A stretch of DNA of 63,233 nt from Desulfococcaceae bacterium HSG9 (GTDB taxonomy: Bacteria; Desulfobacterota; Desulfobacteria; Desulfobacterales; JAUCGF01): assembly GCA_030378005.1 (NCBI GenBank), contig JAUCGF010000072.1, positions 127,369 to 190,601 of the forward strand, written 5' to 3'. The notes below the pieces were generated by a model. It did no database searches. It worked only from the letters and a program-made list of their open reading frames with translations, and was not told where the DNA came from. A program made the translations under genes and the position numbers. Shown one piece after another: positions 8,873 through 17,565 of the stretch (position 1 is the first letter of the stretch; each line of letters starts with the position of its first letter).

Positions 8873-10252
8873 ATGACAGATATGAATGCAAAAGTTAAGG
8901 ATATGGCGACACATACTTACGGCACATGGAACTGGCAAAAAGCTTGGCAAGCGCCCATGCTGGTCACTGATGCAGAAGGCGTGTATTTTTACGATGGCAA
9001 GGGGAAACCCTATTTTGATTTTTCTTCCCAACTGATGTGTTCTAATCTGGGGCATAAAAATCAGGCGATTATCGAAGCCATTGCAAAGCAGGCTGAAAAA
9101 TTACCTTATGTCGCGCCCGGATTTACTACCGAAGCGGCCCTGGAAGCGGTTGAAGCACTGCGTTCGGTGATGCCGCCCGAATTTACTAAATTATTTTTCT
9201 CCACCAGCGGCACCGAAGCCAATGACGGTGCATTGGTGATGACCCGGCTTTCTCAAGCACCGAATTACAAGGTGATTTCGCGTTACCATTCCTATCATGG
9301 AGCCACTTCGGCTGGCATGGCATTCACCGGTGACCCTCGACGTTGGCCGGTGGAGCGAGTGCGATATACAGTGGACGGCGTCTGTTTCGCCCCGGATTGT
9401 TACTGCTACCGATGTCCGTTTGCAATGGAATACCCCGCCTGCAACGTTCAATGTGCCCGTTATCTGGACTACATGATCAAAGAAGAAGGCAATGTGGCCG
9501 CCATGATTGTCGAACCTATTGTCGGAACCAACGGCCGGCTCGTTCCGCCGCCGGAATATTTTCCTTTGGTCAGAAAAATTTGTGATGAAAACAATGTGCT
9601 GCTCATTGCCGATGAAGTGATGACCGGTTGGTTCCGAACCGGCAAAGCGTTTGCCATGGAACATTGGAACGTTATGCCGGACATTATGACCACCGCCAAA
9701 GGGTGTACCTCCGCATATACGCCTTTAGGAATCACCGCTTCAACCCAAAAAGTGGCCGATTTTTTCGATGATAACCTTTTTTGCCACGGGCATACGTATG
9801 CCTATCATCCCCTGGCCTTGTCAGCCGTTCCGCCGGCAATGGCTGAATACCGCAAACTGATGGATTCAGGTTTACCTCAGGAAGTTGCTGAACATCTGGA
9901 AAATAAACTGTATGAGCTTGCGGATAACCATCCTTGCGTCGGAGATGTCAGAGGTATCGGTCATTTCTGGGGGCTTGAAATTGTAAAAAACAGGGCCACT
10001 AAAGAACCTTTTAATGTCAAAGCGGATAAAATCAGCGGCAAACCGCTGATGACTGGCAAAATCGCCGGGCAAGCCATGCAAAACGGTCTTTACATCGCGC
10101 CCTGGTATGATACTCTGGTGATTGCACCGCCTTTGATTATCACCAAAGCGCAGGTTGATGAAGCCTTGGAACTTCTGTCAAAAGCGTTAGAGGTGGCTGA
10201 CCAGGAAACTGTAAGCACGGATGTTGCGGCTTCCCGAAGTTCGGCGTTCTAA
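8873..10252 (+). CDS. Class III aminotransferase, probable beta-alanine:pyruvate aminotransferase
   Basis: PLP-dependent class III omega-aminotransferase of 459 residues. In this context it most likely converts beta-alanine (or 3-aminoisobutyrate) plus pyruvate or 2-oxoglutarate to malonate (or methylmalonate) semialdehyde, feeding mmsA. Signatures: FFSTSGTEANDGALVM for cofactor phosphate binding, LLIADEVMTGWFRTG with the PLP-contacting Asp, and Lys276 in TTAKGCTSAYTPLG for the Schiff base. A Cys-rich loop (CYCYRCPF, then CNVQC) is normal for this subfamily. The frame is open from 8783, but ATG 8873 has GGAAGGAGA upstream. Related taurine:pyruvate aminotransferases are an alternative. Confidence 0.88.
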   Translation: MTDMNAKVKDMATHTYGTWNWQKAWQAPMLVTDAEGVYFYDGKGKPYFDFSSQLMCSNLGHKNQAIIEAIAKQAEKLPYVAPGFTTEAALEAVEALRSVMPPEFTKLFFSTSGTEANDGALVMTRLSQAPNYKVISRYHSYHGATSAGMAFTGDPRRWPVERVRYTVDGVCFAPDCYCYRCPFAMEYPACNVQCARYLDYMIKEEGNVAAMIVEPIVGTNGRLVPPPEYFPLVRKICDENNVLLIADEVMTGWFRTGKAFAMEHWNVMPDIMTTAKGCTSAYTPLGITASTQKVADFFDDNLFCHGHTYAYHPLALSAVPPAMAEYRKLMDSGLPQEVAEHLENKLYELADNHPCVGDVRGIGHFWGLEIVKNRATKEPFNVKADKISGKPLMTGKIAGQAMQNGLYIAPWYDTLVIAPPLIITKAQVDEALELLSKALEVADQETVSTDVAASRSSAF

Positions 10253-10396
10253 ACTGAAATACACTGAAGTAAGAAATCGGGTTTTTTTGGAAAAACCCGA
10301 TTTCTGTTGATGTTGCGGCTTCCAGAAGTTCCGCGTTCTAAGTTTAAATAGACTGAAATAAGAAATCTGGTTTTTTGGAAAAACCCGATTTCTTTA
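10220..10396. repeat. 89-bp tandem duplication of the aminotransferase 3' end with terminator hairpin
   Basis: The segment 10220-10307 (last codons of the aminotransferase plus a hairpin) recurs, diverged, at 10309-10396. Each copy contains GATGTTGCGGCTTCC and an AGAAATC-GG hairpin. The first hairpin (10272-10305) has a perfect 15-bp stem. The second (10361-10393) has one G:T pair and is followed by T residues. They probably act as tandem Rho-independent terminators. The duplication arose locally and leaves a non-coding copy of the gene's tail. Confidence 0.85.
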
Positions 10397-10450
10397 ATTT
10401 AAATACTATCTTAAAAATCCATATCATCCCGTTTCTATAAGGAGAAAAAA

Positions 10451-11692
10451 ATGAACCTCGAAAATTTAAGAGTCAATGGCAAAAGACTGCAACAAACACT
10501 TGAAGATATGGCTAAAATAGGCGCTACACCGGCTGGCGGAGTCCAAAGATTGACACTCAGCGATGAAGACAAAGCCGCTCGCGATCTTTTCGTTCAGTGG
10601 CTTAAAGAACTTAATCTTGAAATCACCATTGATGAAATGGGCAACATTTTTGGGAAACGGGATGGGAAAAATAACGATCTTGCGCCGGTGTTAAGTGGGT
10701 CGCATGTTGATTCCCAGCCCAAAGGCGGACGTTTTGACGGCATTCTCGGTGTTATGACCGCGCTGGAAGTGTTGCGCACGCTTGACGAAAATAACATCCG
10801 CACCGAGCGTCCCATGATAGCTGTCGATTGGACAAATGAGGAAGGTTCACGTTTTGCCCCGGCAATGGTCGCTTCCGGCGTCTGGGTTGGCGCGCTTGAA
10901 CGTGATTGGGCGTATGACCGTACGGATATTAACGGACTTCGCTTTGAAGATGAATTGGTCCGCATCGGTTATAAAGGCACAGTGCCTGCTGAAAAATGGC
11001 CGCTCCATGCTTACTATGAACTGCACATTGAGCAAGGTCCGATGCTGGAACGCGAGCAAAAAATCATCGGTGCTCCCAAAGGAATTCTGTGTTTGCATTG
11101 GTATGATGTTTATTTGGAGGGCGAAGCCAATCAGGTGGGGCCGACGCCAATGGAGGGACGTCATGATGCCCTGTGCGCCGCAGCCGAGATGATTCTTAAA
11201 GTAAACGCTCTTCCGGATCGTATGGGCGGTAACATGGTGGCAACCGTGGGCGAGATTCAAAATTATCCTAACTCTCGCAATATTATACCGGATAAGGTGC
11301 ATTTTACTATAGATATTCGCTCATGGGATGATGATCTGGCAATAAATGCCTGGAATCTCCTTCGCAAGGATTTTGAAGCCATTGCCCAGACACGCGGCTG
11401 TCCGATTCGGATTGAAGAAACCTGGCGCGTGGAACATTCGCCCTTTAATAAAGAACTGGTACAGCGTGTTTTGGATAATGCCGACATGCTGGGATATTCA
11501 AGTCATTATATGATCAGCGGCGCCGGCCATGATGCCAGTTACATGAACCAAATCGCCCCGACTGCGATGATTTTTGTCCCCAGCATCGGCGGACGCAGCC
11601 ATGTCGAAGTGGAAGACACCAAATGGGAAGATTGCGAAGCCGGCGCAAATGTGTTATTGCATAGTATGCTTCAGTCGGCTGATGAAAAATAG
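10451..11692 (+). CDS. M20-family N-carbamoyl-beta-alanine amidohydrolase (Zn-dependent)
   Basis: 413-residue binuclear metallohydrolase of the allantoate amidohydrolase / beta-ureidopropionase (HyuC-like) family. It would hydrolyse N-carbamoyl-beta-alanine to beta-alanine, CO2 and ammonia. Metal and catalytic positions are seen: GSHVDSQPKGGRFDG (His85, Asp96), TNEEGSRF (Glu130-Glu131), ELHIEQGP (His192) and GGRSHVEVE (His384). The lid-domain motif ANQVGPTPM replaces the commoner ANHAGTTPM, so the His usually found there is absent, which could shift specificity. AAGGAG precedes the ATG. A second, unrelated ureidopropionase candidate is encoded at 20650, giving the locus two enzyme types for one step. 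Confidence 0.85.
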   Translation: MNLENLRVNGKRLQQTLEDMAKIGATPAGGVQRLTLSDEDKAARDLFVQWLKELNLEITIDEMGNIFGKRDGKNNDLAPVLSGSHVDSQPKGGRFDGILGVMTALEVLRTLDENNIRTERPMIAVDWTNEEGSRFAPAMVASGVWVGALERDWAYDRTDINGLRFEDELVRIGYKGTVPAEKWPLHAYYELHIEQGPMLEREQKIIGAPKGILCLHWYDVYLEGEANQVGPTPMEGRHDALCAAAEMILKVNALPDRMGGNMVATVGEIQNYPNSRNIIPDKVHFTIDIRSWDDDLAINAWNLLRKDFEAIAQTRGCPIRIEETWRVEHSPFNKELVQRVLDNADMLGYSSHYMISGAGHDASYMNQIAPTAMIFVPSIGGRSHVEVEDTKWEDCEAGANVLLHSMLQSADEK

Positions 11693-11706
11693 GTATCCTT
11701 TCTTCC

Positions 11707-12033
11707 ATTGTCTGAATTAGGATTTTTAGGATTGAATGATTTCAGGATTTTTTTTAAACTTATTGATTGGGTGAAGGCACAACCGTTGATTTTATATGCC
11801 ATATCTTCGTACTTCATCATCCTATAATCTTACAAATCCTAATTCAGACAGTGAGTGATACCTATCTTCTATTGTCTGAATTAGGATTTTTAGGATTGAA
11901 TGATTTCAGGATTTTTTTTAAACTTATTGATTGGGTGATGGCACAACCATTGATTTTATATGTCATATCTTCGTACTTCATCATCCTATAATCTTACAAA
12001 TCCTAATTCAGACAGTGAGTGATACCTATTTTT
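11707..12033. mobile_element. Tandemly duplicated 164-bp MITE-like element
   Basis: Two nearly identical 164-bp copies (11707-11870 and 11871-12033) fill the gap before preT. Each has imperfect terminal inverted repeats: TGTCTGAATTAGGATTT at the left end pairs with AAATCCTAATTCAGACA at the right. It encodes no plausible protein. The shape is that of a miniature inverted-repeat element that has itself duplicated in tandem. Confidence 0.8.
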
Positions 12034-12141
12034 ATTAATATTATTACTGGATGAAATTTGATCGTATCACAATCAATCCGGCTCAAGACAACCCTGTATC
12101 CATCAGGTACTCTGGTTGATTAATTCATAGGAGGTGAACCC

Positions 12142-13503
12142 ATGAGTAACATTGACAACTTTAAGCAAATGAAAAAAGGCATTGACTTGGCTCAGGCCAT
12201 GGCCGAAGCGGATCGTTGTCTGCTTTGCCACGATGCGCCCTGTTCACAAAACTGCCCGGCTGATACCGAACCGGGTGTGTTTATTCGTAAACTGCGGTTT
12301 AAAAACATCACCGGCGCTATTCGTACAATCAAACAAAACAACATTTTGGGAGGCGCATGCGGGGTTCTCTGCCCAACGGCACGGCTTTGTGAGAAAGCGT
12401 GCAGTGCGCGTTTTAAATCTTCAGCGCGTCCCGAAGGCGCTGATCGTCCGATTCAAATCGGCAAAATCCAACGGTTTTTGATTGAACATTCCTGGGAACG
12501 GGATTTTAAAGTTTTTGAGAAAGCCGAACCGCGGTCTGAAAAAGTTGCCATCGTGGGATCCGGCCCGGCCGGACTCAGTTGTGCGGCCGAATTGGCCAAA
12601 GATGGCTATCAGGCCACCATATTTGAAGCGCATCCGGAACCGGGCGGCGTTTTGCGTTACGGTGTGGTCTCTTTCCGATTTGATTTGAATTTCCTTGAAA
12701 AAGAGCTTGCCGATGTCAAAGCGTTAGGCGTTCAGTTCAAGTGCAATACGCCGATAAATGGCCCGGAAGGTGCGGAAAAATTGCTGGAAGAAGGTTATAA
12801 CGCCGTTTTTTTGGCACCCGGCCTTTGGGATGCCTTTAGCTTAAAATCTGAAAATAAAAATATTGACGGCCTATTTTCTTCAGTGGAATATCTCGAAGCG
12901 TTGCGCAATGGCCGGTTGCTGGAAATGGAAAACAAAGTATGCGGGAAAACGGTTGCGGTCATCGGCGGCGGCTCAGTGGCCATGGATTGCATTGAATCCG
13001 CTGCCGAACTGGGCGCTCAGGATGTCTATCTGATATACCGACGCTCCTATCTCCAGATGCCTGCCGAAACGGAAGAACTCAATTCCGCGATGCAAGCGGG
13101 CGTCCATTTTATGTTGTTAAACCAACCGGTTGATTATATAACCGATGACGCTGACCGAATCAAGGGATTGCAAATCATGCGCACGCGGCTCGGAGAAGCC
13201 GATGACTCGGGCCGACGCAAACCTGAAATAATCCCAGACTCTCAGTGGACTTTAGACGCCGACGTTGTGATTGAGGCGATTGGCAATAAAGCACCGGACG
13301 ATTCCACCCAATGGTGGCCGCATGTTAAGGTTGACGCAAAAAAACTGATTAAAGCGGATCCTCTGACAGGCCTGACTTCGGTTCAAGGAATTTTTGCTGG
13401 CGGCGACATTATCCGCGGTCCGGCTTTGGTGGTGAATGCGGTTCAAGATGGTAAAATTGCGGCTAAGGCCATTAAAGCCTATTTGGGAAAACAGGAGGAA
13501 TAA
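12142..13503 (+). CDS. preT: NAD-dependent dihydropyrimidine dehydrogenase, PreT subunit
   Basis: 453-residue flavoprotein of the glutamate-synthase small-subunit type that passes NAD(P)H electrons to PreA for reduction of uracil or thymine. The N-terminal Fe-S helical domain has CLLCHDAPCSQNCPA and GGACGVLCPTARLCEKAC. The FAD Rossmann motif is VAIVGSGPAGLSCA near residue 137. The NAD(P) motif is VAVIGGGSVAMDC near residue 273. The C-terminal GIFAGGDIIRGPALVVNAV contacts FAD. AGGAGG precedes the ATG, and preA follows after 2 nt, so the two are cotranslated. Confidence 0.92.
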   Translation: MSNIDNFKQMKKGIDLAQAMAEADRCLLCHDAPCSQNCPADTEPGVFIRKLRFKNITGAIRTIKQNNILGGACGVLCPTARLCEKACSARFKSSARPEGADRPIQIGKIQRFLIEHSWERDFKVFEKAEPRSEKVAIVGSGPAGLSCAAELAKDGYQATIFEAHPEPGGVLRYGVVSFRFDLNFLEKELADVKALGVQFKCNTPINGPEGAEKLLEEGYNAVFLAPGLWDAFSLKSENKNIDGLFSSVEYLEALRNGRLLEMENKVCGKTVAVIGGGSVAMDCIESAAELGAQDVYLIYRRSYLQMPAETEELNSAMQAGVHFMLLNQPVDYITDDADRIKGLQIMRTRLGEADDSGRRKPEIIPDSQWTLDADVVIEAIGNKAPDDSTQWWPHVKVDAKKLIKADPLTGLTSVQGIFAGGDIIRGPALVVNAVQDGKIAAKAIKAYLGKQEE

Positions 13504-13505
13504 GC

Positions 13506-14807
13506 ATGTCTGATAAAATTGATTTATCTATTGATTTTTGTGGAAAAAAATTTAAAAATCCTTTTTTACTTTCATCTTCACCGGTGTCTAACAGTGCCGA
13601 AATGGTGGCACAGTCTTTTGAAGCCGGCTGGGCCGGTGTTGTATTTAAAACTTTAAATTCGGATCGTATTCCAATTATCCATCCATCCCCACGGATGCAC
13701 TGTATCAATTACGGCAATAAGCGAGAAATAGCCGTGCAAAATGTTGAGATGATTTCGGATCGACCGCTAAAACATAACTTGATGGATTTTCTGTATCTTA
13801 AAAAGAAATATCCAGATAACATTCTGATTGCCAGTATTATGGGGTTTTCCGTAGAAGAATGGAGCTATCTTGCCAAGGCCGCCGAAGATAATGGCGCGGA
13901 TATGTTGGAGCTTAATTTTTCCTGTCCGCATATATCGGTGGAAGGCGCCGGTTATAAAGTCGGCCAGGCCTTTCATCTGATTGAACAATTTACCGCGGCT
14001 GTCAAAAAAAGTGTCACTATTCCGGTGATTGCCAAGATGACACCCAATATAACGGATATGAACGAGCCGGCGCTGTTTGCCAAAAATGGAGGTGCGGACG
14101 CTATTTCCGCAATTAATACGGTCAGAGGTATATCCGGCGTCGGTTTGGATGATTGGGTACCGAAACCAAATGTGTTTGGCAAAAGCGCTATCAGCGGAAC
14201 ATCCGGCCCGGCGGTCAAACCCATCGGTCTTAATTTTATAGCCACCATGGCACAATGCCAGGAACTCGGATTACCATTGTCCGGAATCGGTGGTATAGAA
14301 ACCTGGATTGACGCGTTGGAATTTATCGTGCTGGGTTCGTCAACTATTCAGGTAACGACCGGGATCATGCACTACGGCTACGGTATTGTCGAAGATATGA
14401 TCGAAGGGTTGTCCGACTGCATGGCCGAACGCGGCATCAAAAGAGTCAGCGATTTGGTTGGTAAAGCTGTGCCGAATCTGTACGAAACGAATCAATTTGA
14501 TTTTGCACGCCAGGGTATCACCCAGTATGATACGGATTTGTGCATCGGTTGCGGGCAATGTTATACGGTCTGTAATGATGCCGCCGGCCAGGCTCTTGAA
14601 TGGGACAGCGCCAATCGTCTTCCACGCCTGAACGAAGATAAATGTCTGAGTTGTATGCTGTGCCAATTTATTTGCCCGGTTCCAGGTCTGATCACGTATA
14701 AAGAAATGCCCGCGGAGTGGCAGCGTCAGGAAACCGCGGTGATGGATAAAAATTTGGAAAAGGATTTAAACTATCAACCTTTTATAATGGATGCTCCCGC
14801 AGCGTAA
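13506..14807 (+). CDS. preA: Dihydropyrimidine dehydrogenase, PreA subunit
   Basis: 433-residue FMN- and Fe-S-containing catalytic subunit, homologous to the C-terminal half of mammalian DPD. It reduces the 5,6 double bond of uracil/thymine. The TIM-barrel part has Cys140 in LNFSCPH, matching the catalytic acid Cys of DPD. The C-terminus carries two 4Fe-4S sites, CIGCGQCYTVCND and CLSCMLCQFICPVPG. It forms a complex with PreT. The last ~165 bp plus downstream DNA are duplicated at 17364-17541, on the other side of the restriction-modification insertion. Confidence 0.93.
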   Translation: MSDKIDLSIDFCGKKFKNPFLLSSSPVSNSAEMVAQSFEAGWAGVVFKTLNSDRIPIIHPSPRMHCINYGNKREIAVQNVEMISDRPLKHNLMDFLYLKKKYPDNILIASIMGFSVEEWSYLAKAAEDNGADMLELNFSCPHISVEGAGYKVGQAFHLIEQFTAAVKKSVTIPVIAKMTPNITDMNEPALFAKNGGADAISAINTVRGISGVGLDDWVPKPNVFGKSAISGTSGPAVKPIGLNFIATMAQCQELGLPLSGIGGIETWIDALEFIVLGSSTIQVTTGIMHYGYGIVEDMIEGLSDCMAERGIKRVSDLVGKAVPNLYETNQFDFARQGITQYDTDLCIGCGQCYTVCNDAAGQALEWDSANRLPRLNEDKCLSCMLCQFICPVPGLITYKEMPAEWQRQETAVMDKNLEKDLNYQPFIMDAPAA

Positions 14808-14820
14808 TTCATAACAGTCG
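14646..14820 (+). repeat. Left copy of ~175-bp direct repeat (intact preA 3' end)
   Basis: Covers the last ~162 bp of preA (from CTGAGTTGTATGCTGTGCC) and 13 bp beyond the stop. A diverged copy lies at 17364-17541. Together they bracket a 2.5-kb insert carrying a type II restriction-modification system. This copy keeps the open reading frame. Confidence 0.93.
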
Positions 14821-15112
14821 GTTATAGGCGCTAATGTAGGCTGGGTTATTGACTGATGCGCCGTCAACTGCTGTCAAGGCGCAATTGGATGAATTGAATA
14901 TTAAATTGCGTCCTTTGGCGGTTGATGGCTAAGGGATGCGAATTAAATATAGTTTTTCAGAAATAAAACAACTGAAAAAATAACAGGTTAATAAAAATAT
15001 TAACAATTATTTTTTAGCTTTATCTTGCTTCATATAAACATAATTTGGTATGTTAGCCGGAAATCATATAATCACTGGTTATGCCAGTCAGACCACAACA
15101 ATAAAGAGCAAA
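14821..15112. other. Left part of R-M insert, gene-tail remnant and upstream region
   Basis: About 290 bp without an intact gene. A short frame at about 14870-14931 reads AVKAQLDELNIKLRPLAVDG then stops, which looks like the 3' end of an otherwise absent gene carried in with the insertion; I cannot name it. The rest (14935-15110) is AT-rich and should contain the promoter of the restriction gene. No clear -35/-10 pair was identified. Confidence 0.35.
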
Positions 15113-15769
15113 ATGGCAGAGAATTTTCAAGACGATGACAGAGAAGAGGCAATGATTACTCTGTTTGGTCTTTATAAAGATGAAACAGAGGGACGGTCTG
15201 GTGTGGATGCTTTTCTGAAATTAGATGGAAAGACTGTTCCGTTTGAACTGAAAACAACCTCGCAAGGCTCTGTTACCACAGTAAGAGACTTTGGTCCTGA
15301 CCACATACTGAAGTGGAAAGATAAACATTGGCTTATAGGTTTTTTTATCAAAGGCAGAGAATACTATAAATATGGTTCTCCGTCCATGATGGAAAATTGG
15401 ATTAAAAGTAAGGAAGAATATATTGCATCAGACTTCAGGTTGGCAAAGCTTGTACCAGCCAAAATCAGTCTTGAAGATATGTATCACATTATAGGAAAAA
15501 AAGATGTATATACTTACGACGATGCCAAAGCGGTACAGAAAAGGCAATATGAGAAAGAGCAATATTTACAGCTACAGGATTTAAGAAAAGGTTACAGTCC
15601 GGGAAGGATGCTCGAAATAGTAAAAGACCGGGCAGAATATCTGATTGAAAGAGGAAGTACCCTGAATAATCCGCATATCCCGTTTACCTATTTTGAGGGG
15701 TGGACGGAAATCACAAAAAATCATGCCGAACAATTACGAGTTATGGTTCGGGAATACTTTAAGGGTTGA
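15113..15769 (+). CDS. Type II restriction endonuclease candidate (PD-(D/E)xK)
   Basis: 218 residues from the ATG at 15113 (the frame is open from 15050, but the extra N-terminus looks non-coding). A PD-(D/E)xK-like core is visible: EGRSGVDAFLKLDGKTVPF followed by ELKTT gives the D-x(n)-E-x-K spacing near residues 32-49. It ends 5 nt before a cytosine-5 DNA methyltransferase gene on the same strand, the classic type II arrangement. Recognition sequence is unknown. AGA/AGG-rich codon use differs from the flanking pyrimidine genes, which fits horizontal acquisition. Confidence 0.75.
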   Translation: MAENFQDDDREEAMITLFGLYKDETEGRSGVDAFLKLDGKTVPFELKTTSQGSVTTVRDFGPDHILKWKDKHWLIGFFIKGREYYKYGSPSMMENWIKSKEEYIASDFRLAKLVPAKISLEDMYHIIGKKDVYTYDDAKAVQKRQYEKEQYLQLQDLRKGYSPGRMLEIVKDRAEYLIERGSTLNNPHIPFTYFEGWTEITKNHAEQLRVMVREYFKG

Positions 15770-15774
15770 GGTAA

Positions 15775-16986
15775 ATGGAAACCGCTAAATCATTCAATAA
15801 TACATCCGTTTATAAAAACACATCTCAGAGGGTGTACAATATTACCGATGAAAAAAGAGAGTTATACAGAAAAATATCATACGAATCTCGCCTGTCGAAA
15901 CTTGCTGCCGAACAAGGACTTCTTGATTGTGTCCACGAAGTGAATATTCCATCTTTTAATCCGGATTTGTTAATGCCTCACCTGAAAAGCAATGGTCTGA
16001 CCGCAGTCAGTCTTTTCAGCGGAGGCGGCGGATTGGATCTGGGTTTTTTCAGGGCGGGATACAAACATATTGCATCTTACGAACTCATACCGATATGCAA
16101 GGATACATTATCTTCAAATCTGCAATGTGGAAAAATATGCTGTGGCCCTGAGGAAGGAGATGTTACAAACGTGGGTTGGAGCAGTTATCAGGGAAAAACT
16201 GACATAGTTCATGGTGGACCTCCGTGTCAGCCATTTTCAATTGCCGGATCACAAAAAGGTTCGGATGATAAAAGAAATATGTGGGGAGAATTCAGCAGGG
16301 CTGTTAACGAAATAAAACCAATTGCTTTCATAGCAGAAAATGTTCCCGGAATACTCAGTCCGAAGTTCAGAGGTTTTGTCAAGAGGTATGTTTTCGATCA
16401 GCTTTCAGATTACTCAATAGCCACATTTGAAATACATGCCGCAGATTACGGAGTTCCGCAAATCAGAAAGCGAGTGTTTTTTGTCGGCTTCAGAAGTAAA
16501 ACACAGTTTAACAAATTTAATCCCCCTCAGCCTACTCATACCTGGAGTCATTTAGGTAAAAAAGGTTCATTCCATAGCCGTTCCCTGTTCGATGACGGAT
16601 TGACAAAAACAGGCGGGGTCAGGGAATGTCTGGGATTATCGAATATCGGATTTGACAACCTGGCACCTACTATCAGAAGTGCCTTTACAGGCAAAAGAAA
16701 CACTACTTCCGTTCTGAACAGTGCAGCAGGTCAGAAGGCCTGGGGGGATATGCAAATATGGCCTAACGGTGTTCAGGCAGACAGAAAAAAGGCATCAGCG
16801 TTTCCCGCTAAAAATGGTCATTTCAGACTTTCAGTTCAGGATGTCGGTCTGATTCAGGGCTTCCCTGAATCGTGGAAATTTGCCGGAGCTGTATATCAGA
16901 TCCTTGGACAAATAGGTAATTCTGTTTCGCCTCCGGTTGCTTATCAGGTTGCGTTAAGCGTTTTAAATGTATTGAAAAAAGCATAG
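15775..16986 (+). CDS. DNA (cytosine-5)-methyltransferase
   Basis: 403-residue m5C methyltransferase, cognate to the adjacent endonuclease. Conserved motifs in order: I (AVSLFSGGGGLDLGF, S-adenosylmethionine binding, near residue 80), IV (GGPPCQPFS, catalytic Cys151), VI (AENVPG), VIII (QIRKRVFFVG) and X (QIGNSVSPPVAYQVA). The target-recognition region lies roughly at residues 250-340. The N-terminal ~75 residues are an extension before motif I. The modification would protect host DNA from the partner nuclease. Confidence 0.93.
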   Translation: METAKSFNNTSVYKNTSQRVYNITDEKRELYRKISYESRLSKLAAEQGLLDCVHEVNIPSFNPDLLMPHLKSNGLTAVSLFSGGGGLDLGFFRAGYKHIASYELIPICKDTLSSNLQCGKICCGPEEGDVTNVGWSSYQGKTDIVHGGPPCQPFSIAGSQKGSDDKRNMWGEFSRAVNEIKPIAFIAENVPGILSPKFRGFVKRYVFDQLSDYSIATFEIHAADYGVPQIRKRVFFVGFRSKTQFNKFNPPQPTHTWSHLGKKGSFHSRSLFDDGLTKTGGVRECLGLSNIGFDNLAPTIRSAFTGKRNTTSVLNSAAGQKAWGDMQIWPNGVQADRKKASAFPAKNGHFRLSVQDVGLIQGFPESWKFAGAVYQILGQIGNSVSPPVAYQVALSVLNVLKKA

Positions 16987-17072
16987 CCAGTCGTTAGGCA
17001 TGTCATAGAGAAACTGTAAAATAACAGGAACAAATTTCAATAATGGTAATTCACTAATCAAGAGATAAATAT

Positions 17073-17273
17073 ATGTCAGAAATTGATAAAAAATATATTA
17101 AAAGCAGAGTTAATGACTGGGTAAACAAAATCGAAGATTTGTATTCTACAGTGAAAAAAGCTTTGTCAGATTTGGAAGGAATAGAATGCAAGTCAGTCAA
17201 ACATATGATGATGCATGAAGAATTGATGCAAAACTTCGGAGTTCTGCCAAAAAAAGCAAGTAGGGTGCGTTAG
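17073..17273 (+). CDS. Small unknown protein truncated by a MITE
   Basis: 66 residues (MSEIDKKYIKSRVNDWVNKI onward), helical and charged, downstream of the methyltransferase on the same strand. The last residues (KKASRVR and stop) are encoded inside the GTAGGGTGCGTTA element that begins at 17257, so the original C-terminus is lost. It may have been a third gene of the R-M module, such as a control or accessory protein, but it lacks a recognisable HTH. Confidence 0.45.
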   Translation: MSEIDKKYIKSRVNDWVNKIEDLYSTVKKALSDLEGIECKSVKHMMMHEELMQNFGVLPKKASRVR

Positions 17274-17363
17274 CGAAGCATAACGCACCATATTAATATT
17301 AAAAGCGATTTGTCAGGAAAAAAATTCGGTGCGTTACGGCTACCGCCTAACGCACCCTACTTG
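17257..17363. mobile_element. ~107-bp MITE with GTAGGGTGCGTTA inverted ends
   Basis: Terminal inverted repeats CAAGTAGGGTGCGTTA / TAACGCACCCTACTTG are perfect over 16 bp, with subterminal copies of the same GGTGCGTTA word. A homologous element lies at 27214-27313 in the opposite orientation. Its right end coincides exactly with the right border of the R-M insertion (17363/17364). Confidence 0.9.
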
Positions 17364-17541
17364 CTGAGTTGTATGCTGTGCCAATTTGTTTGCCCGGTTC
17401 CCGGTTTGATAACTTATAAAGAGATGCCCGCGGAGTGGCAGCGTCAGGAAACCGCGGTGATGGATAAAAAATTTGGAAAATGATTTAAACTTGCACCCTT
17501 TTATAATGGATGCTCCCGCAGCGTGTGATTCATAAAAGTCG
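17364..17541 (+). pseudogene. Right copy of preA 3' end (direct repeat, decayed)
   Basis: Diverged duplicate of 14646-14820. It keeps long identical tracts but has point changes and single-base insertions (for example an extra A in the AAAAAATTTGGAAA tract near 17466), so the frame is broken and the terminal stop is displaced. It has no start of its own and is a non-functional duplication scar. Confidence 0.93.
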
Positions 17542-17565
17542 CTATATTGCTAAATTCAAAATACA

